From Hygrophila difformis (lineage: Eukaryota > Streptophyta > Magnoliopsida > Lamiales > Acanthaceae): 64,000 bases of DNA. The stretch spans positions 1,860,001 through 1,924,000 of the forward strand of contig JAOANR010000004.1 in the NCBI GenBank assembly GCA_030278955.1, written 5' to 3'. The translations under genes and the position numbers were made by a program. Below are positions 24,049-35,767 of this stretch, one piece after another (positions within the stretch are counted from its first letter, which is position 1; the number at the start of each line of letters is the position of its first letter). A model generated the notes under the pieces. The model ran no database searches, was not told where the DNA came from, and saw nothing but the letters and a program-made list of their open reading frames with translations.

Positions 24049-25374
24049 CACTCTGTAGAAGAAAAGAAAATTTTAAAATTACAGTAGAGAGTTCTTCTAA
24101 TGAAGAGATGTTCTGATTGTCTATTAATTCGGTGAATTGTAGGAAAAAATAAGAAATATATTAAAGCGAATTATAATTCAACAAACTGTTCTCAATTAAC
24201 GAAGAATTATAAGTAGATTACTATTCAATACAATTTAAGTAAATTGTAAATAAAATTAGTGGTTGTGAACAATGGACAATTACATTCATGCATAAAAATA
24301 ATCAATTAAAGCATTCACCGAGTTATGGTGTATCAGAAATTAATTAAAAGTATTGGGAATGATAAGTAAATAATGTATGAAAATTGAAAGGCCAATCCTA
24401 TGAATGAGTTATAAAACTAATCGACATTGAATGAGTAATAATATAGATTGAATAAATTGATAAATTGATAATTGCAGGATTGGTCCTACATATATTATAT
24501 TCAAGAATTAAACTTTATAGAATTTATATTTAATTTAATGAGATTGTTCAATTTTTTTATAACAAATACTCACTTGAAAATATCAATGAATCGAAAATGA
24601 TTACAACGTTACTAATCATATTTATTGACTACTCTCAATACTTACTCAAAAGAAGTGATAGAGAAATTACTATCTAATATAAGACAAACTCGATTTTTGC
24701 ATCTAAAAACAGTCTTAATTATTGGAATATGAAAAATGAACTATAAATATAAATATATCCAATATTCAGTCAGTGTCTAATAGCAAAGTATATTGGTCAT
24801 ATTATTATTAAGCCAAATAATTAGCACTTACAGAGATTAAATTTCATTTAAACAAACACAATTAAATAAAGTGTCAAATGTGAAATGTCAGTACTATCAA
24901 TTGGCTATAAAAATAATCAACGTTCAAAAAGTAATAAAATAGGTTAAATAAACTAATTGCATTAGTAATAATAGAAGGAAATACAATTGCGGAATTAATT
25001 TCTCGATTGGCAGGACAAATAAAATTGGTACAAACTAATTGCATTAGTCCTTTGCCTAATGTTTTGCGTGGTTTTTGTAGAGATCTATTCTATATTTACA
25101 ATTTTTCATTACTTTTTTTTTTTAATATGATCCGAAAAAGAAAAAAGAGAAATGAAAGCTGTGAATATGATATTCCGCAAAAAATTTGCCGCGTAATTAA
25201 ATCAACTGAATAACGCAACGTGGATAATGATGAAAAATATTGTTGCCAAATTAATAATACTAACCATAATACAATAGAATGGATTCAAATACAAACTATA
25301 CGGTCTTTGCAATAAGAAATTAAATACTGAAAGCATAATATAAATATTAAAATGCGTAAAATAATCTGGTGGCA
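24049..25374. other. Spacer between RepHel and RPA genes
   Basis: Very AT-rich. Both neighbours are transcribed leftward, so this holds the RepHel promoter and the RPA 3' flank. A 68-codon plus-strand frame (25007-25213) lacks recognisable similarity and is not called. Confidence 0.5.
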
Positions 25375-27560
25375 TTAATCGATCTTCTCAGTCTTGACTT
25401 GAAGAAGAACTTTTGAATCGCATTTTGAAGAGGAGAAATCATCAATCAAATTTTTGCGTACATCGACATCATCTTCTTCAGCAGTTAAAATATGAGCGAA
25501 ACCGGGAGTCTGCTGCGGAGATTGATTGCTCTCGGAATAAATTGAGGGGTTATTTGACATTCCAGACTCATTATCAACTTGACTATCAACATCAATTGGG
25601 AGTGCAATTTTCACTGAATCAACAGTAATTGGACGATCAAATCGCCATGTTTCTCCATCTCCAATGGTTAATTTGAATGTGAACCTTTTGTTCATTAAAG
25701 TCTGAAGGATGTAAGTAGGGAAGTCGACCTCCTAAAAATTGAAAAATTCCAAATGGAGAATTATTAAATTGTACATTTAAAAATTCAAATAAAATAAATG
25801 ACATATTTTATGATACCTCGCTCATTTCCTTGTACAATACTGATGCACTCTTCTCCAAAACACTTTCGGCTTGGCTATCCCAGAGGAGCAACGAACATGA
25901 GCTTGTATCGTCAGCAGCCAAAACTATTAATTTATATCTCATTGCAGCGGAATCACGCATTAAATCACAGCTAGTACAATAAAAGTTTGATTGTACAACT
26001 GTTAATTTCCTCTGGCATGTCTTGCAGGAATGAAAGTACCAACCGGCTGATTCCTCTATGTGCACGACGTCAGCATTAATTAAGAATGAACCTCCCTACA
26101 CAGCAACGAAATAGTATAAACAAATTGAAGTTGTGTAGTGGTGAAAAATAAAATATAAGGTGTAAAGAAAGAGCATATTGAAATTACCACTCCAGAAGTA
26201 CATAAATCCTTAATAGTAGTTAATTTGCATGAAGAAAAAACTTGTCCATCGGTAGAATAGCTAGCAGTAGGAAAGCTAGAGAGTGACTTGTCGGGCAAAC
26301 TTATAGCTTGAATCCTATAATTTAAAATCATTTTTTTGATAGAGTTAGTTAAATTAATAGACTACTTTATTTTAAGTTAAATATTAAATTACAATATTAT
26401 AAAGGTTAGAAGAACTAACCTTTCCAAAAAAGATTTGGCCTCTGGAATGTCAGGATTTAAAAGAAGTTTCGACACACGGAATGCATTTTGAACTTGCATT
26501 TTACCTAGCGCAATAAATTACATACAAAAATATATTGCAACTATAATAATAAGTAAGTATAAATTATTTGATAAATAAGTATAAAACAAACCCTGAAATG
26601 TATTAGCACGGCAGAACTGAAGGACAAATATATTCCTCGCAATATCATCTGAATTGACACCCAACAAAAAAGTCTCCACATAATCGTCCCAAAGAGTACA
26701 GTTTATGATTAACTCCCTGTAATTTACAATTGATGAAGAAAGTAAGGGTATATGTATATAAAATATAAACATCGGCAGTCACATAAATCGTAGTATTAGA
26801 TAAACGTAAAATATTACTCATCATCTTGAAGGGAAACTTCAAGGAGACGCTTCTCTTTGCCATCCCTAGTGGTTTTCTTTTTCGGACCATCAATTCTTGT
26901 AACGCGGCCAATGATATCTATTTATGACAATGAACAAAAAGATAATCAAGAAGTTGTTATATATATAAATACAAAAAAAAAATTTCGAATCATACGAACA
27001 TTTAAATAATGAGATTTTATTATTAAAATTAGTATGTAAAATACATGATACACTTACCAAAAGGAGCTTCGTTCTGAGGATCATCCATTGCAATTATATC
27101 CTTGAATGGCTTAAATAGATATTTCAGATCTGGAAAATTTTGCTCTTTGCATACAGTCACAACTGAATTTCCATATAAATTTCCTTTGTAGTCGTGAGCC
27201 GTCAATCGAAATCTATCTTTGTTATCAGTAACAAAGAATCGATAAACTGAATAAATTGAACCCTCCTCGAAGACCTTGGAAAACTTCTTTGCCACTGATC
27301 TGGATGCACTAAAATGAAATCGAGTCCCCTGGAATTAAAGAGAAGTTGGTTAGAGTAAATCGATCAATAATATAATCTAGTATACCGAATAGAACTTGGA
27401 AAAAAAAAACAATTACCTCGCTGTCGTGCAGGATGCACTCGAAACTAATTAAAAAGTCTTTTTGTTGACCCTCGACAGCATAGCAACGAACACATCTTCC
27501 CTTTACAGATACTTTCACCGAACTTGGAGTCAAATTCTTAAAGGGAACAATAGCATCCAT
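25375..27560 (-). CDS. Helitron-borne RPA70-like single-strand DNA-binding protein, 8 exons
   Basis: The model joins 27560-27417, 27328-27058, 26917-26818, 26716-26592, 26504-26420, 26314-26188, 26095-25817 and 25731-25375: 1488 nt, 495 aa, all GT-AG, no internal stop. Three OB-fold regions are recognisable: the first around residues 1-140, the second with DIIGRVTRIDG and TLWDDYVETFL, and the third with the RPA-C zinc ribbon (CKTCQRK ... FYCTSC) and YKLIVLAADD. A Ser/Asp-rich tail ends the protein. Plant Helitrons commonly carry such RPA genes, and the product would coat the displaced strand during rolling-circle transfer. It lies 1.3 kb upstream of RepHel on the same strand. A truncated relative is at 44995-45510. 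Confidence 0.9.
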
Positions 27561-27959
27561 GAGAGTAGTTAAGGATAAGTTAAAAAGGTTCAGTAAATTC
27601 GAGCAAATGATATTAAAGTTGATAGGATATATGATGATATAATTGATGATATGATTTTGAGCGTGGGATTGATCACATTTTATAGTGGGTGGATGGCAAA
27701 CGAAATGTTTTATCGGACTTATACATAGATAATTAAGTAAGATAATTTAAAAACATTGAATGAACTCGAGAATGTAATTTGAATAGTTCTTGGTATTGAC
27801 TATAATATGTATATTCCAACGAAAGTGAATTTATGGGACGTGAATAATAGATAGGCGGAATAAATCACAAAATATAATTAATGATTAATAAATTCGTATT
27901 ATATTTTTTTGATACTATGAATCTAAGTATATTGAAATACAATGTAGTAGAATTTACCA

Positions 27960-28870
27960 TTCAACGTATATTAATTTATTATCTTAGTGGTAAATGCATA
28001 AACGTATGAAGAAAACAAATATGGAGTTAACAAATACGTTTAATTCGAATGTAGATTTTTCAGATTCTCAATACTTTTTTATGTATCATGATTCTATTAT
28101 TATGAAGAAACTGCAGTAATATTTCATTCAGAGGAATACAAACTGTTAAAATTATTTAATGGCTGTAAACACTTTATATGATAGAATTGAATGATGATAC
28201 ATATTAATTATTTTGAATACATTTTAAAAAATCTATATAAGACAAAAAAAATAAAATAACTACTTATCTTTATGTAGATAAGCAAGATAATATTTTCAAT
28301 AGTATAAAATCTACGAAAATTTGTCCCGACGTGTTCATTGAAAAATGAATTCATCAAGCAAAGAGCTAACGGAATCAAATATTTTCTTTACATATGTTGG
28401 TATGTATTCCATATTTTTAAGTCCACCATGTTTTTGTTGATGTTTTAATTTCGCATTTGTTAATACTCTAAACAAATACCCACGACGCATTTTTTAATAC
28501 TCTACACAGATAATTTTTGATGTATCATAATTCTATCAATTTCAATAAATTAAAGTAACAATCCATTTAAACAATAAAATTTTTTCAAAAACTGTTCAGT
28601 GCACGAAAAATCTTTATATTCCCGATTTGAATGATGATATACATTAATTATATTGAATACATCTTATAACATTATATATAGGTAAACAATGGAAGGGCAA
28701 TGTAAATATAAATAGATAATCGAAATTATACTTTCATTCAAAGAAATATAGGCAAAGTTGTCCTGACTTCTACATGGAAAATATTGCTTCATCAAGCAAA
28801 GCGATAACACAATCAAACATTTTCTTTCCATATGTTGGTAGGTATTTAATGTATTTCTAGCAAATGGTTA
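27960..28870 (+). repeat. Tandem duplication of an orphan-gene promoter and first exon
   Basis: Two ~430-bp units match over flank and exon. Unit 1 ends with an exon-1 copy (ATG 28345 to 28399, then GTATGT donor). Unit 2 contains the exon used by the gene at 28774. Both share TTGTCC(C/T)GAC and TCATCAAGCAAAG. Upstream flanks share TGAATGATGATA(C/T)A and similar blocks. The first unit has no downstream second exon, so it is an orphaned exon. Confidence 0.75.
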
Positions 28871-29374
28871 CTCTATTATGTAACTTCTGATTAAATTTCG
28901 AATTTTTTATTATGATACACAGGTACTTATTTTCCGAAAGGATCACACATGACGGAGTGCAAGATGCTGCTGGATAATATCTTGATCATACAATTGGCTC
29001 AACTAACTGATGAGGATAGAGAAAATATCCTTAGAGCGATCCACTTTCTTGAGACCGCACATAAAGAATGTCAATTGGTAGATGCTGCTACAGATTTTAC
29101 GTATGAAATTCATGAGACAACTGAGCGGTATAAGGAGTTAATTAAAAATTGGATTGAGATGGCTGATAAAAATACCGAATACATGCAGATACCAAACACG
29201 GTATCTGAACTGGCGAAATGGGATGTCGAAATGTTTTATGATTTCGTTTACACCAAGTTTAAAAGGTTTACCGGTCCAAAATTAGCTCGCTTGGAAATCC
29301 AGTGGACGAAGGAAATAAGAGGAAGGATTATTTCGGTTGCTTCCAAATATGGCAAAAAAAATGAAGATATGTGA
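28774..29374 (+). CDS. Orphan-family protein, copy 1, two exons
   Basis: Exon 1 (28774-28837, 64 nt) and exon 2 (28923-29374, 452 nt) join in phase 1 (GT-AG) to give 171 aa. I do not recognise the family. It is hydrophilic and mostly predicted-helical in character, with a conserved FPKG just after the splice junction, a central FLE.A..E/D block, a RYKE.IKNW motif and a C-terminal ARLE..W...IR.R...KYG. Paralogues with the same exon architecture lie at 43686 and 46081, and a diverged one at 53294 (minus). No signal peptide or membrane segment is seen. It is divergently placed next to the leftward RPA gene and faces the leftward F-box gene at 29858. Confidence 0.75.
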
Positions 29375-29857
29375 GGATCCAATATAATTGGCTGGGAATC
29401 GAATGTTTATTGAAAGTGGTGAAGAAAAATTTGGTATTTGGGAATATTGGCCTTATCTTCAATGCATTTGACAACTTACTAAATGTTTAATTATTTTGAA
29501 ATCATTTTTCATATTTTAATCGACTATCGTAATTTTAATATACGTCTCTATAAATACAAAATATTATATGACAACAAAAAAAAATGGACAATTGAATATT
29601 TATTTAATATAAAATTCAATAACAAAAAAATTAAGAATAAGTCATAATCAACTATCAGCCACCAAAACGACAAAAAAAACAAACATAGTGGACGAAAAAT
29701 TATAATTCATCCAAATGCGGTAAATTAAGAACGTATTAAGTTCATAAGTAGTGCGGAACAATTAATTACAGGACCAATTTAGCGATTATGGATACAACAA
29801 TAAAAGAAAAAAAAACATATAAAATTAAATTTAAATTCATTCGATGACATTGCATTA
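29375..29857. other. AT-rich spacer between convergent orphan and F-box genes
   Basis: Contains the 3' flanks of both genes. The segment from about 29761, next to the F-box stop, is the part duplicated at 17820. Confidence 0.5.
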
Positions 29858-30302
29858 TCAAAAGCTATATCTTGGATTATGTGGACGAAAAAGCCAACAT
29901 TCACGGGTGGCAATACATTTAGAACACTTAATATCGAGCCGCTCGTAGTTATCATCCGACCATACAGGTAACATGCTAATAATATGATTATCATCTTCGC
30001 AGAATACCCTCACATTAGAAGAAGCGAATAGGTCTAGAAAATCCCATCTCGTACCGAACCAACGTAGAACTTTCAGTCTAGCAGACACCAAAATTTTTTT
30101 TTCACCGCTAATTAAGGATAACACAGTTAATGCTTCTTTTATATGTCGAACTTCGTTGGAAGCGAGGAGCAGAATACACTTGAAATAGAGTGATGGAATG
30201 TGACCCAAAGTGATAGACTCGTCCAGAATTGTCAAGGCACCATTCAAGTCATTACTTGCAGCGTACGTATCCTTCAATTTTGACTAAAATTATCAGAATT
30301 TA

Positions 30303-30336
<34 letters not shown>

Positions 30337-30822
30337 TAAGGATAAGAAAAGTTTACCCAGATAATATATATATTAAGTACTTACAAATGCAATATCTAAT
30401 AATGGCATTCTGTTCCCATGTTTCAAACACATTGAATAGAATAGACCCTTCTCAGTGAGCTTCATTGGCCATACATACCAACGAAACAGATCCATACAGC
30501 AACGGGAATAAACCAAGGGATGTTTCGTAGCCTCATATAGAGCCTTGCAACTGATAATCATGTACAATAATAAAATTATAATTAACAAACAGATCAATTC
30601 TGCAGTGTAGATGGAGAACAAAAACCAAAAGGGAAAAGATATATGAATGATGAGGGACCTGTGGCCGGCTTCAAACATATCCTGTAAAGAAAATGTAGAA
30701 ACACGGGACATTATTTCACCAAGGACATCAATTGGCAGGTCATTGATGGATTTCTCCCTTCCGTCTTCATTTTTTACTGGACATAGATGGATAAGCCTTT
30801 GCTTCTTTAATGGTGACTCCAT
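29858..30822 (-). CDS. F-box protein, At2g35280-like, three exons (copy F1)
   Basis: The model joins 30822-30659, 30550-30385 and 30283-29858 (164+166+426 nt, 251 aa), GT-AG throughout and in frame. The F-box is near the N-terminus (INDLPIDVLGEIMSRVSTFS). It is followed by a short SEL1/TPR-like helical region (LYFKCILLLAS...) and a C-terminal CSKCIATRECWLF cysteine motif, the arrangement of plant F-box proteins of the At2g35280 type. Such proteins act as substrate receptors of SCF ubiquitin ligases through SKP1, in cytosol or nucleus. The substrate is unknown. Its closest decayed copy is inside the Helitron 3' end. Paralogues F2-F4 share the 166-nt middle exon. Confidence 0.85.
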
Positions 30823-31907
30823 ATAAATATTAGACGTAGGAAAAATGAATAGAGGATAGAACCGAATTGTTGAAGGATTGAAGTAAAATAAAATAGCAAT
30901 ATATATTAAAATTAGACCACGTAAGTCATTTATACTGAAATATTGAACTGCATTAATTGCCATAAACAAAAAAAAATAAATAAACTGAATCGACCGGAGC
31001 TAATAAAGACGAATATGTAGAGATGCATGTACCTTGATTTATGAGAAAAATAAAAGATTAATATTTACAATGTATAATAAAGGAGTAACGGGAAGGGTCA
31101 ATTATTATATTTTCAATCTAATAAATACAATACATGCATAAAATGCACATATAAAAGATCATTAGATTCTTATTTTTTTATCAATTAATCTAAAAATATA
31201 ACAATATAATTATAGTACAATGTATCTAAAACGTAGTATTTATAATAATGAACTAAAACAATTAGGAATTAACATTACATCTATCTACTTACGTATTTAC
31301 ATTTCTTAATAAACCTGTCAAACTAAATTATGTATAACACATTTGAAATACGACAGGTCAAGACTAATTAAATAATTAATTTTTTTTACAATCATTGCTT
31401 TTAACATTCGGGGTATTATAAAATCAAGCGAGAAATGATTATTTTTTATTAATAAATAAAAACATTTTTATATACGACCCAATAATTATATATATTTGTT
31501 TAGTTAAATTCATCAAGTAATGCAAAATTTTGGATGATTGATAAATTATGAATTTTGGCGTTGGGAAACAAATTCATAGAAATGCTTAACGGGTTAATTA
31601 AATTCATAAATATTATGAGGAGATATGTTGAATCCTCGAAAAAGAAATGATATAATAAAGTTAATCTTTCTTGGAATTATAACATAATCTGTAAATCAGC
31701 TATAGAAGAAGAGTACAAACAATATTTAAACATAGCAAACACAAACATCAATTTAATTCATCAATAAAAGATTCAACTATAGAGTTGATCCACACGAAAC
31801 AATTATAAAGCCGCAACCATTGGAAGAATACAAAAAAATTAAAAGAGAAACTGTATATTAAAAAGAAAAACCCATACTAAATATTGATACGATAGATGTA
31901 CATCTTG
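30823..31907. other. AT-rich intergenic sequence
   Basis: Upstream region of F1 and downstream of F2. There is an (AT)n microsatellite just downstream within F1 intron 2 (about 30313-30336). No gene recognised. Confidence 0.5.
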
Positions 31908-33309
31908 TCAAAACCAAACACCATTTCCCCTACCACCTGGACCAAATGCACGGCACTCAGTAGTTGCAATACATTTCAAGCATTGCCTATTATAAACTCT
32001 ATAATCTTTGTCCAGGAGACCATACTTAAATGAAAAGACATGATCAGGTTCATCACATAACATTACAGAGGATCTATCATCAAAGAGGAAGGGGAAATCT
32101 TTCATTACACTGAACCACCGGATAACCTTATACCTCAGGGAAACCAATTGATTCTTATCTTCACATATAAGGCTCAGAAGTTGTAGTCCATCGGCAATTT
32201 CCTGATCAGACTCCAAGCTTAGAAACATAATCATCTTGACATAAAGAGATGGCTTGTGGCCTGCCCGAATAGCATCGTCTAGGATCAGGAATGCCCCTTC
32301 GGTATCTCTTTCAATTAGAAATGCATTCTGAAACAATGAACAATCGGTTATTCATATTAAAATACTTAAGAGAGAATTAAAATAATATATTTAAGAAATA
32401 AAACGTAATTCGATAATTTAAAAATATAAAACCATAGCGTCGTTCAATTTCAGGGTCTTGTTATTGGCGTCCCAACACAGGTCAAAGAAATTCATTTGGT
32501 CTTCACCATATAAACCCCATTCCCAATGTATGAATTTATCAAGACAACACTTGGATACGACCGTAAAATGCCTGCTTGCAGCATAAAGAGAACGACAGCT
32601 GCGATTTGACAAAAAATAAAATGGATTGTGTTTGATAGATAAATAATCAATAGATACACAACATATAAACTAATAAATAAAAAATAAACAAAATATTCAT
32701 CCAACCTCAGTGCAGCTTTCATAAGGTCTTCGACGGACTCCGATGATATGCGGGATAATATGTTGCCCAAAACATCGATCGGTAAATCAACAATTCCTCT
32801 GCATATTGAATATTGAAAAATAATTTGACTATTCAATACAATAAACAATTCGATTACGAAACAAAGATAAAAAATAGGAAAAGAAATAATGCAAATAAAT
32901 GATACGTCGCAGCTGTAACACCCCGATTTAATTAACTCATAATTAATTTAATTTAGTTATGGTTAATTAACAAAAGACGTAGTATGTGGATTATTTTGTA
33001 GGGAATGAAGATTTAAGTGGGGGATTAAGTGAGTTCAACTCACTAGATAATAAGAGTCAAGTGCTCAAATGGGTGCAATGTGGTCAAGACAAGTAGTGTA
33101 ACTCTTTTAACCCACATTCCGACCCGAACCGAGACCCGTGACCCGACCCGGATCCATTTTGACTCTTCAAAATCTGAATTATTGGGTGTTGGAAACCCAT
33201 TTCTTCATCCTCATCCTTCCATTCCCGTCACCTCTCTTGAAGGAGATAGGGTTCTTCATTTTGGCTTGGAATTGGTGTTTTCTTCCTCAAATCAAGTTGG
33301 GGGATTGCT

Positions 33310-33317
33310 TATATAAG
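33310..33317 (+). promoter_or_regulatory. TATA box of the chromovirus LTR
   Basis: TATATAAG within U3, identical in the 3' LTR at 40877-40884. Likely start of element transcription about 30 bp downstream. Confidence 0.6.
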
Positions 33318-34373
33318 CTTTGGTAAGTATTTTCCTAGCTTCTACACTTGATTTTGATGATGTTTGGGTGAGTTTTGGGGTGATGAAAGTTGGTGACGAA
33401 AATTGGGTGTTTGTAGAAATTCTTGCTTTTGGTGTTGAATCGAAGCTTGGATTCTTGTTTGGAGGCTGAATAAGTGTTGAAGGAAGCTAAGGTTAGTACT
33501 TGAGACCATTTTGGTGTTGATGATTTCAGTTTTAGAGCTTCAAATGGTTTCATGATGAAGAAATCATGTTCTTGGATGAATTTTGATGTTTGGAGCTTGA
33601 TTTCTTGTTATGTAGCTTGATATTGGTGTTTGGAGGCGTTGGGGAGCTGTATTGGAAGAGTTTGGATCATCTCAATACCAGGCAAGGGTAGAGATAGGCC
33701 TAAATGGGGGCATAATCGGTGGAATGGCCGGAAACCGCCATTTCCATCGTTTCTGTTGTGTCGGCGCGCAGTTGGGGCGCCCTTTAGCCAAAACGCGCGC
33801 GGGCAGCGCGCGAGAAACACGAACAACGTCGAACCGGGAATGGCGCGCTGTTGGCGCGGTTTTCTCAAGAAAACCGCGCGGGGTGCGCGCCGTGCATCCT
33901 GTCCGCGCGATTCGTTCGCTCGTTTTCCGGTTCTTCGTCCTGCGTGTTTCCTTAGTTCTTCTTATGCTTCTAGCATGCCATGACTATCATTATGCTCACA
34001 ATCTTTGAACCTAGTTGCGATTAGCGGTGATCTACTATGCCTTAGTTGAGATCGAGTCTTGCTTCGCTTCTATGTTGATGTGAGTGTTGGTGCCGATATG
34101 TGGGGCTTGGCACACCCTTGACACTTAACTCGTGGTGAGTTGTTTATTTTGTCATGACGCGTAATTTACGTATTGACATGTGTGGAATTGAATCTGATTA
34201 TGTGTTGGTGCCGATATGTGGGGCTTGGCACACCCTTGATACTTAACTCGCGATGAGTTGTTGATGCCGATACGTGGGACTTGGCACACCCCTGATTATA
34301 CTTAACTCGAGATGAGTTGTTTATTTTGTCCTGATGCGTTGATTTACGTATGGACATGTGATTGAATGGGATC

Positions 34374-34453
34374 TGAATATCTGTGATGATATGTGAATAT
34401 CTGTGATGATATGTGAATATCTGTGATGATATGTGAATATCTGTGATGATATG
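34374..34453 (+). repeat. 20-bp tandem repeat, four copies (5' LTR)
   Basis: TGAATATCTGTGATGATATG repeated four times without visible change. The 3' LTR has five copies at 41941-42040, which accounts for the whole length difference between the LTRs. Confidence 0.95.
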
Positions 34454-35468
34454 AAATGCCACGACGGTAGGATACGCTATGCTTACGAATCGGTATCCGA
34501 TGAGGGACATAGTGGGATCGCTACCCAGAAGCATTGAGACTGAAAAGGATTTATATCCTAGTCTGATTTGGCTAGAAAGGGCTCATGACCCTTAGCCTGA
34601 CCCGCTTGCCGTAAGCCACGATCTCAGCTGTTAGTGTCCGCGGCGGGGGCACTGTGGGTATGTCTCTCGACCATTAAGGGGTGTGGACCCTTATATGGGA
34701 GGGAATACCGACCATGGTACCTAGGTGCGCGCTAGACATGCTTATGTGCTGCATTTAGAGTAGATAGACATCTTAGGTCATAACATTTCATCTCATCATC
34801 CATCATTCATCTTAATTGCTGTGGTTGAAGCACCGGTATGGGACGGTGTGATGTTTACTTATTTGCACTGTTTAATTTTTATGTTACGCCTAACAAATGT
34901 TTAAAAACGGAATATATCTCCACCTATATGTCTAAATATACTTCTAGGGAATCAAGTTAATTCTTGTTTCCCCTTATGCCGATTCTTCTATTCTTGCTCA
35001 GTACCTTGTACTGACCCTTGCTATGTTTTTATGTATAGATATTCCCGGGGAGGACGCAGAGCCTGAGCACGATGTGGGGTTTGGGGATGAGTGATCTACC
35101 TAGGGATGCATTAGCATGTTGTGGACTTATGTGATTGTCTTGAATAATATGCTATGACTCTATTACCTTGTCTCGTACTGCTTGTGGTACCGATCGGTAC
35201 ATTATGTTCTGTCTTGTGTGTTACTTAATATCTCTGACAGGTTGAGATGAGACTGATATGTCGACTGTTATGTCGCATGAATAAGGCTTGTAAGCCGGAC
35301 GTCTGTTATAATGTGAGGTTTCCTTTCTGGATTTGTATTATGATTCATTGGCTTCCTGTTACTTGGCTACGTGTTATTGATCTTAAATTGATTGGCCAAC
35401 AGTTTAAGAGAGGTAACACGGCAGTGACGTTACAGAAATTTGGTTTTAAATTTTTGGGGCGTTACATT

Positions 35469-35481
35469 TGGTATCAGAGCC
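35469..35481 (+). other. PBS of the chromovirus
   Basis: TGGTATCAGAGCC two bases after the 5' LTR, complementary to initiator tRNA-Met. Confidence 0.92.
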
Positions 35482-35767
35482 ATGTCTGCTCGTATGTGCT
35501 TAGAATTCTAACACAAGCATGTGGTGAGATGTGTGGGGGGAAAGCATATAGAGTAGGAATTGCATCTAGCTCTGCTTATATTCTTGTAGATTGCATTGTT
35601 TTTGGTTATCTGCGTCCCCTATAGGAGTGGATTGTGGTTTGTGAATCAAACCAGGATCAATCCTTGGGGATATTCCGGGAATTCTATACTTAATAATTGT
35701 CGTTCGGTAAAGAATTATTCATATTTACCGAGTGTTACTGAATATCTCGTTACGTTACGAATATAGG

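Larger units (their letters stand above)
17320..27560 (-). mobile_element. Helitron (minus strand), 3' end defined, 5' end beyond RPA
   Basis: On the minus strand the element ends with a GC-rich hairpin (plus 17332-17348) followed eight bases later by CTAG (17323 to 17320). The next base is T, as expected for insertion between A and T. Upstream in the element's own orientation come an F-box gene fragment, the Rep-helicase gene and an RPA gene, all on the minus strand. RepHel plus RPA is the coding set of autonomous plant Helitrons. The 5' TC terminus was not located. 27560 is the RPA start codon, not a boundary. The element may extend well to the right. Confidence 0.8.
32914..35466 (+). repeat. 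5' LTR of the chromovirus
   Basis: 2553 bp, TGTAACACCCCG...GGGGCGTTACA. It contains a TATA box (TATATAAG, 33310-33317), a CpG-dense segment with a perfect hairpin (33854-33879), about three ~110-120 bp tandem units at 34083-34350, and four copies of a 20-bp unit at 34374-34453. ORFs within it are shadows. Confidence 0.96.

Noticed and set aside
25007..25213. 68-codon plus-strand frame with a basic end (RKRKKR)
   Set aside because: No similarity, non-conserved and located in a spacer; it cannot be supported as a gene.
33630..34008. Overlapping ORFs of 86-118 codons in the chromovirus LTRs
   Set aside because: They occur in both LTRs on both strands across a GC-rich segment and show no protein-like features; they are composition artefacts.
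34374..34453. CRISPR-like direct repeats
   Set aside because: The 20-bp units are contiguous without spacers and lie in a retrotransposon LTR of a plant genome.
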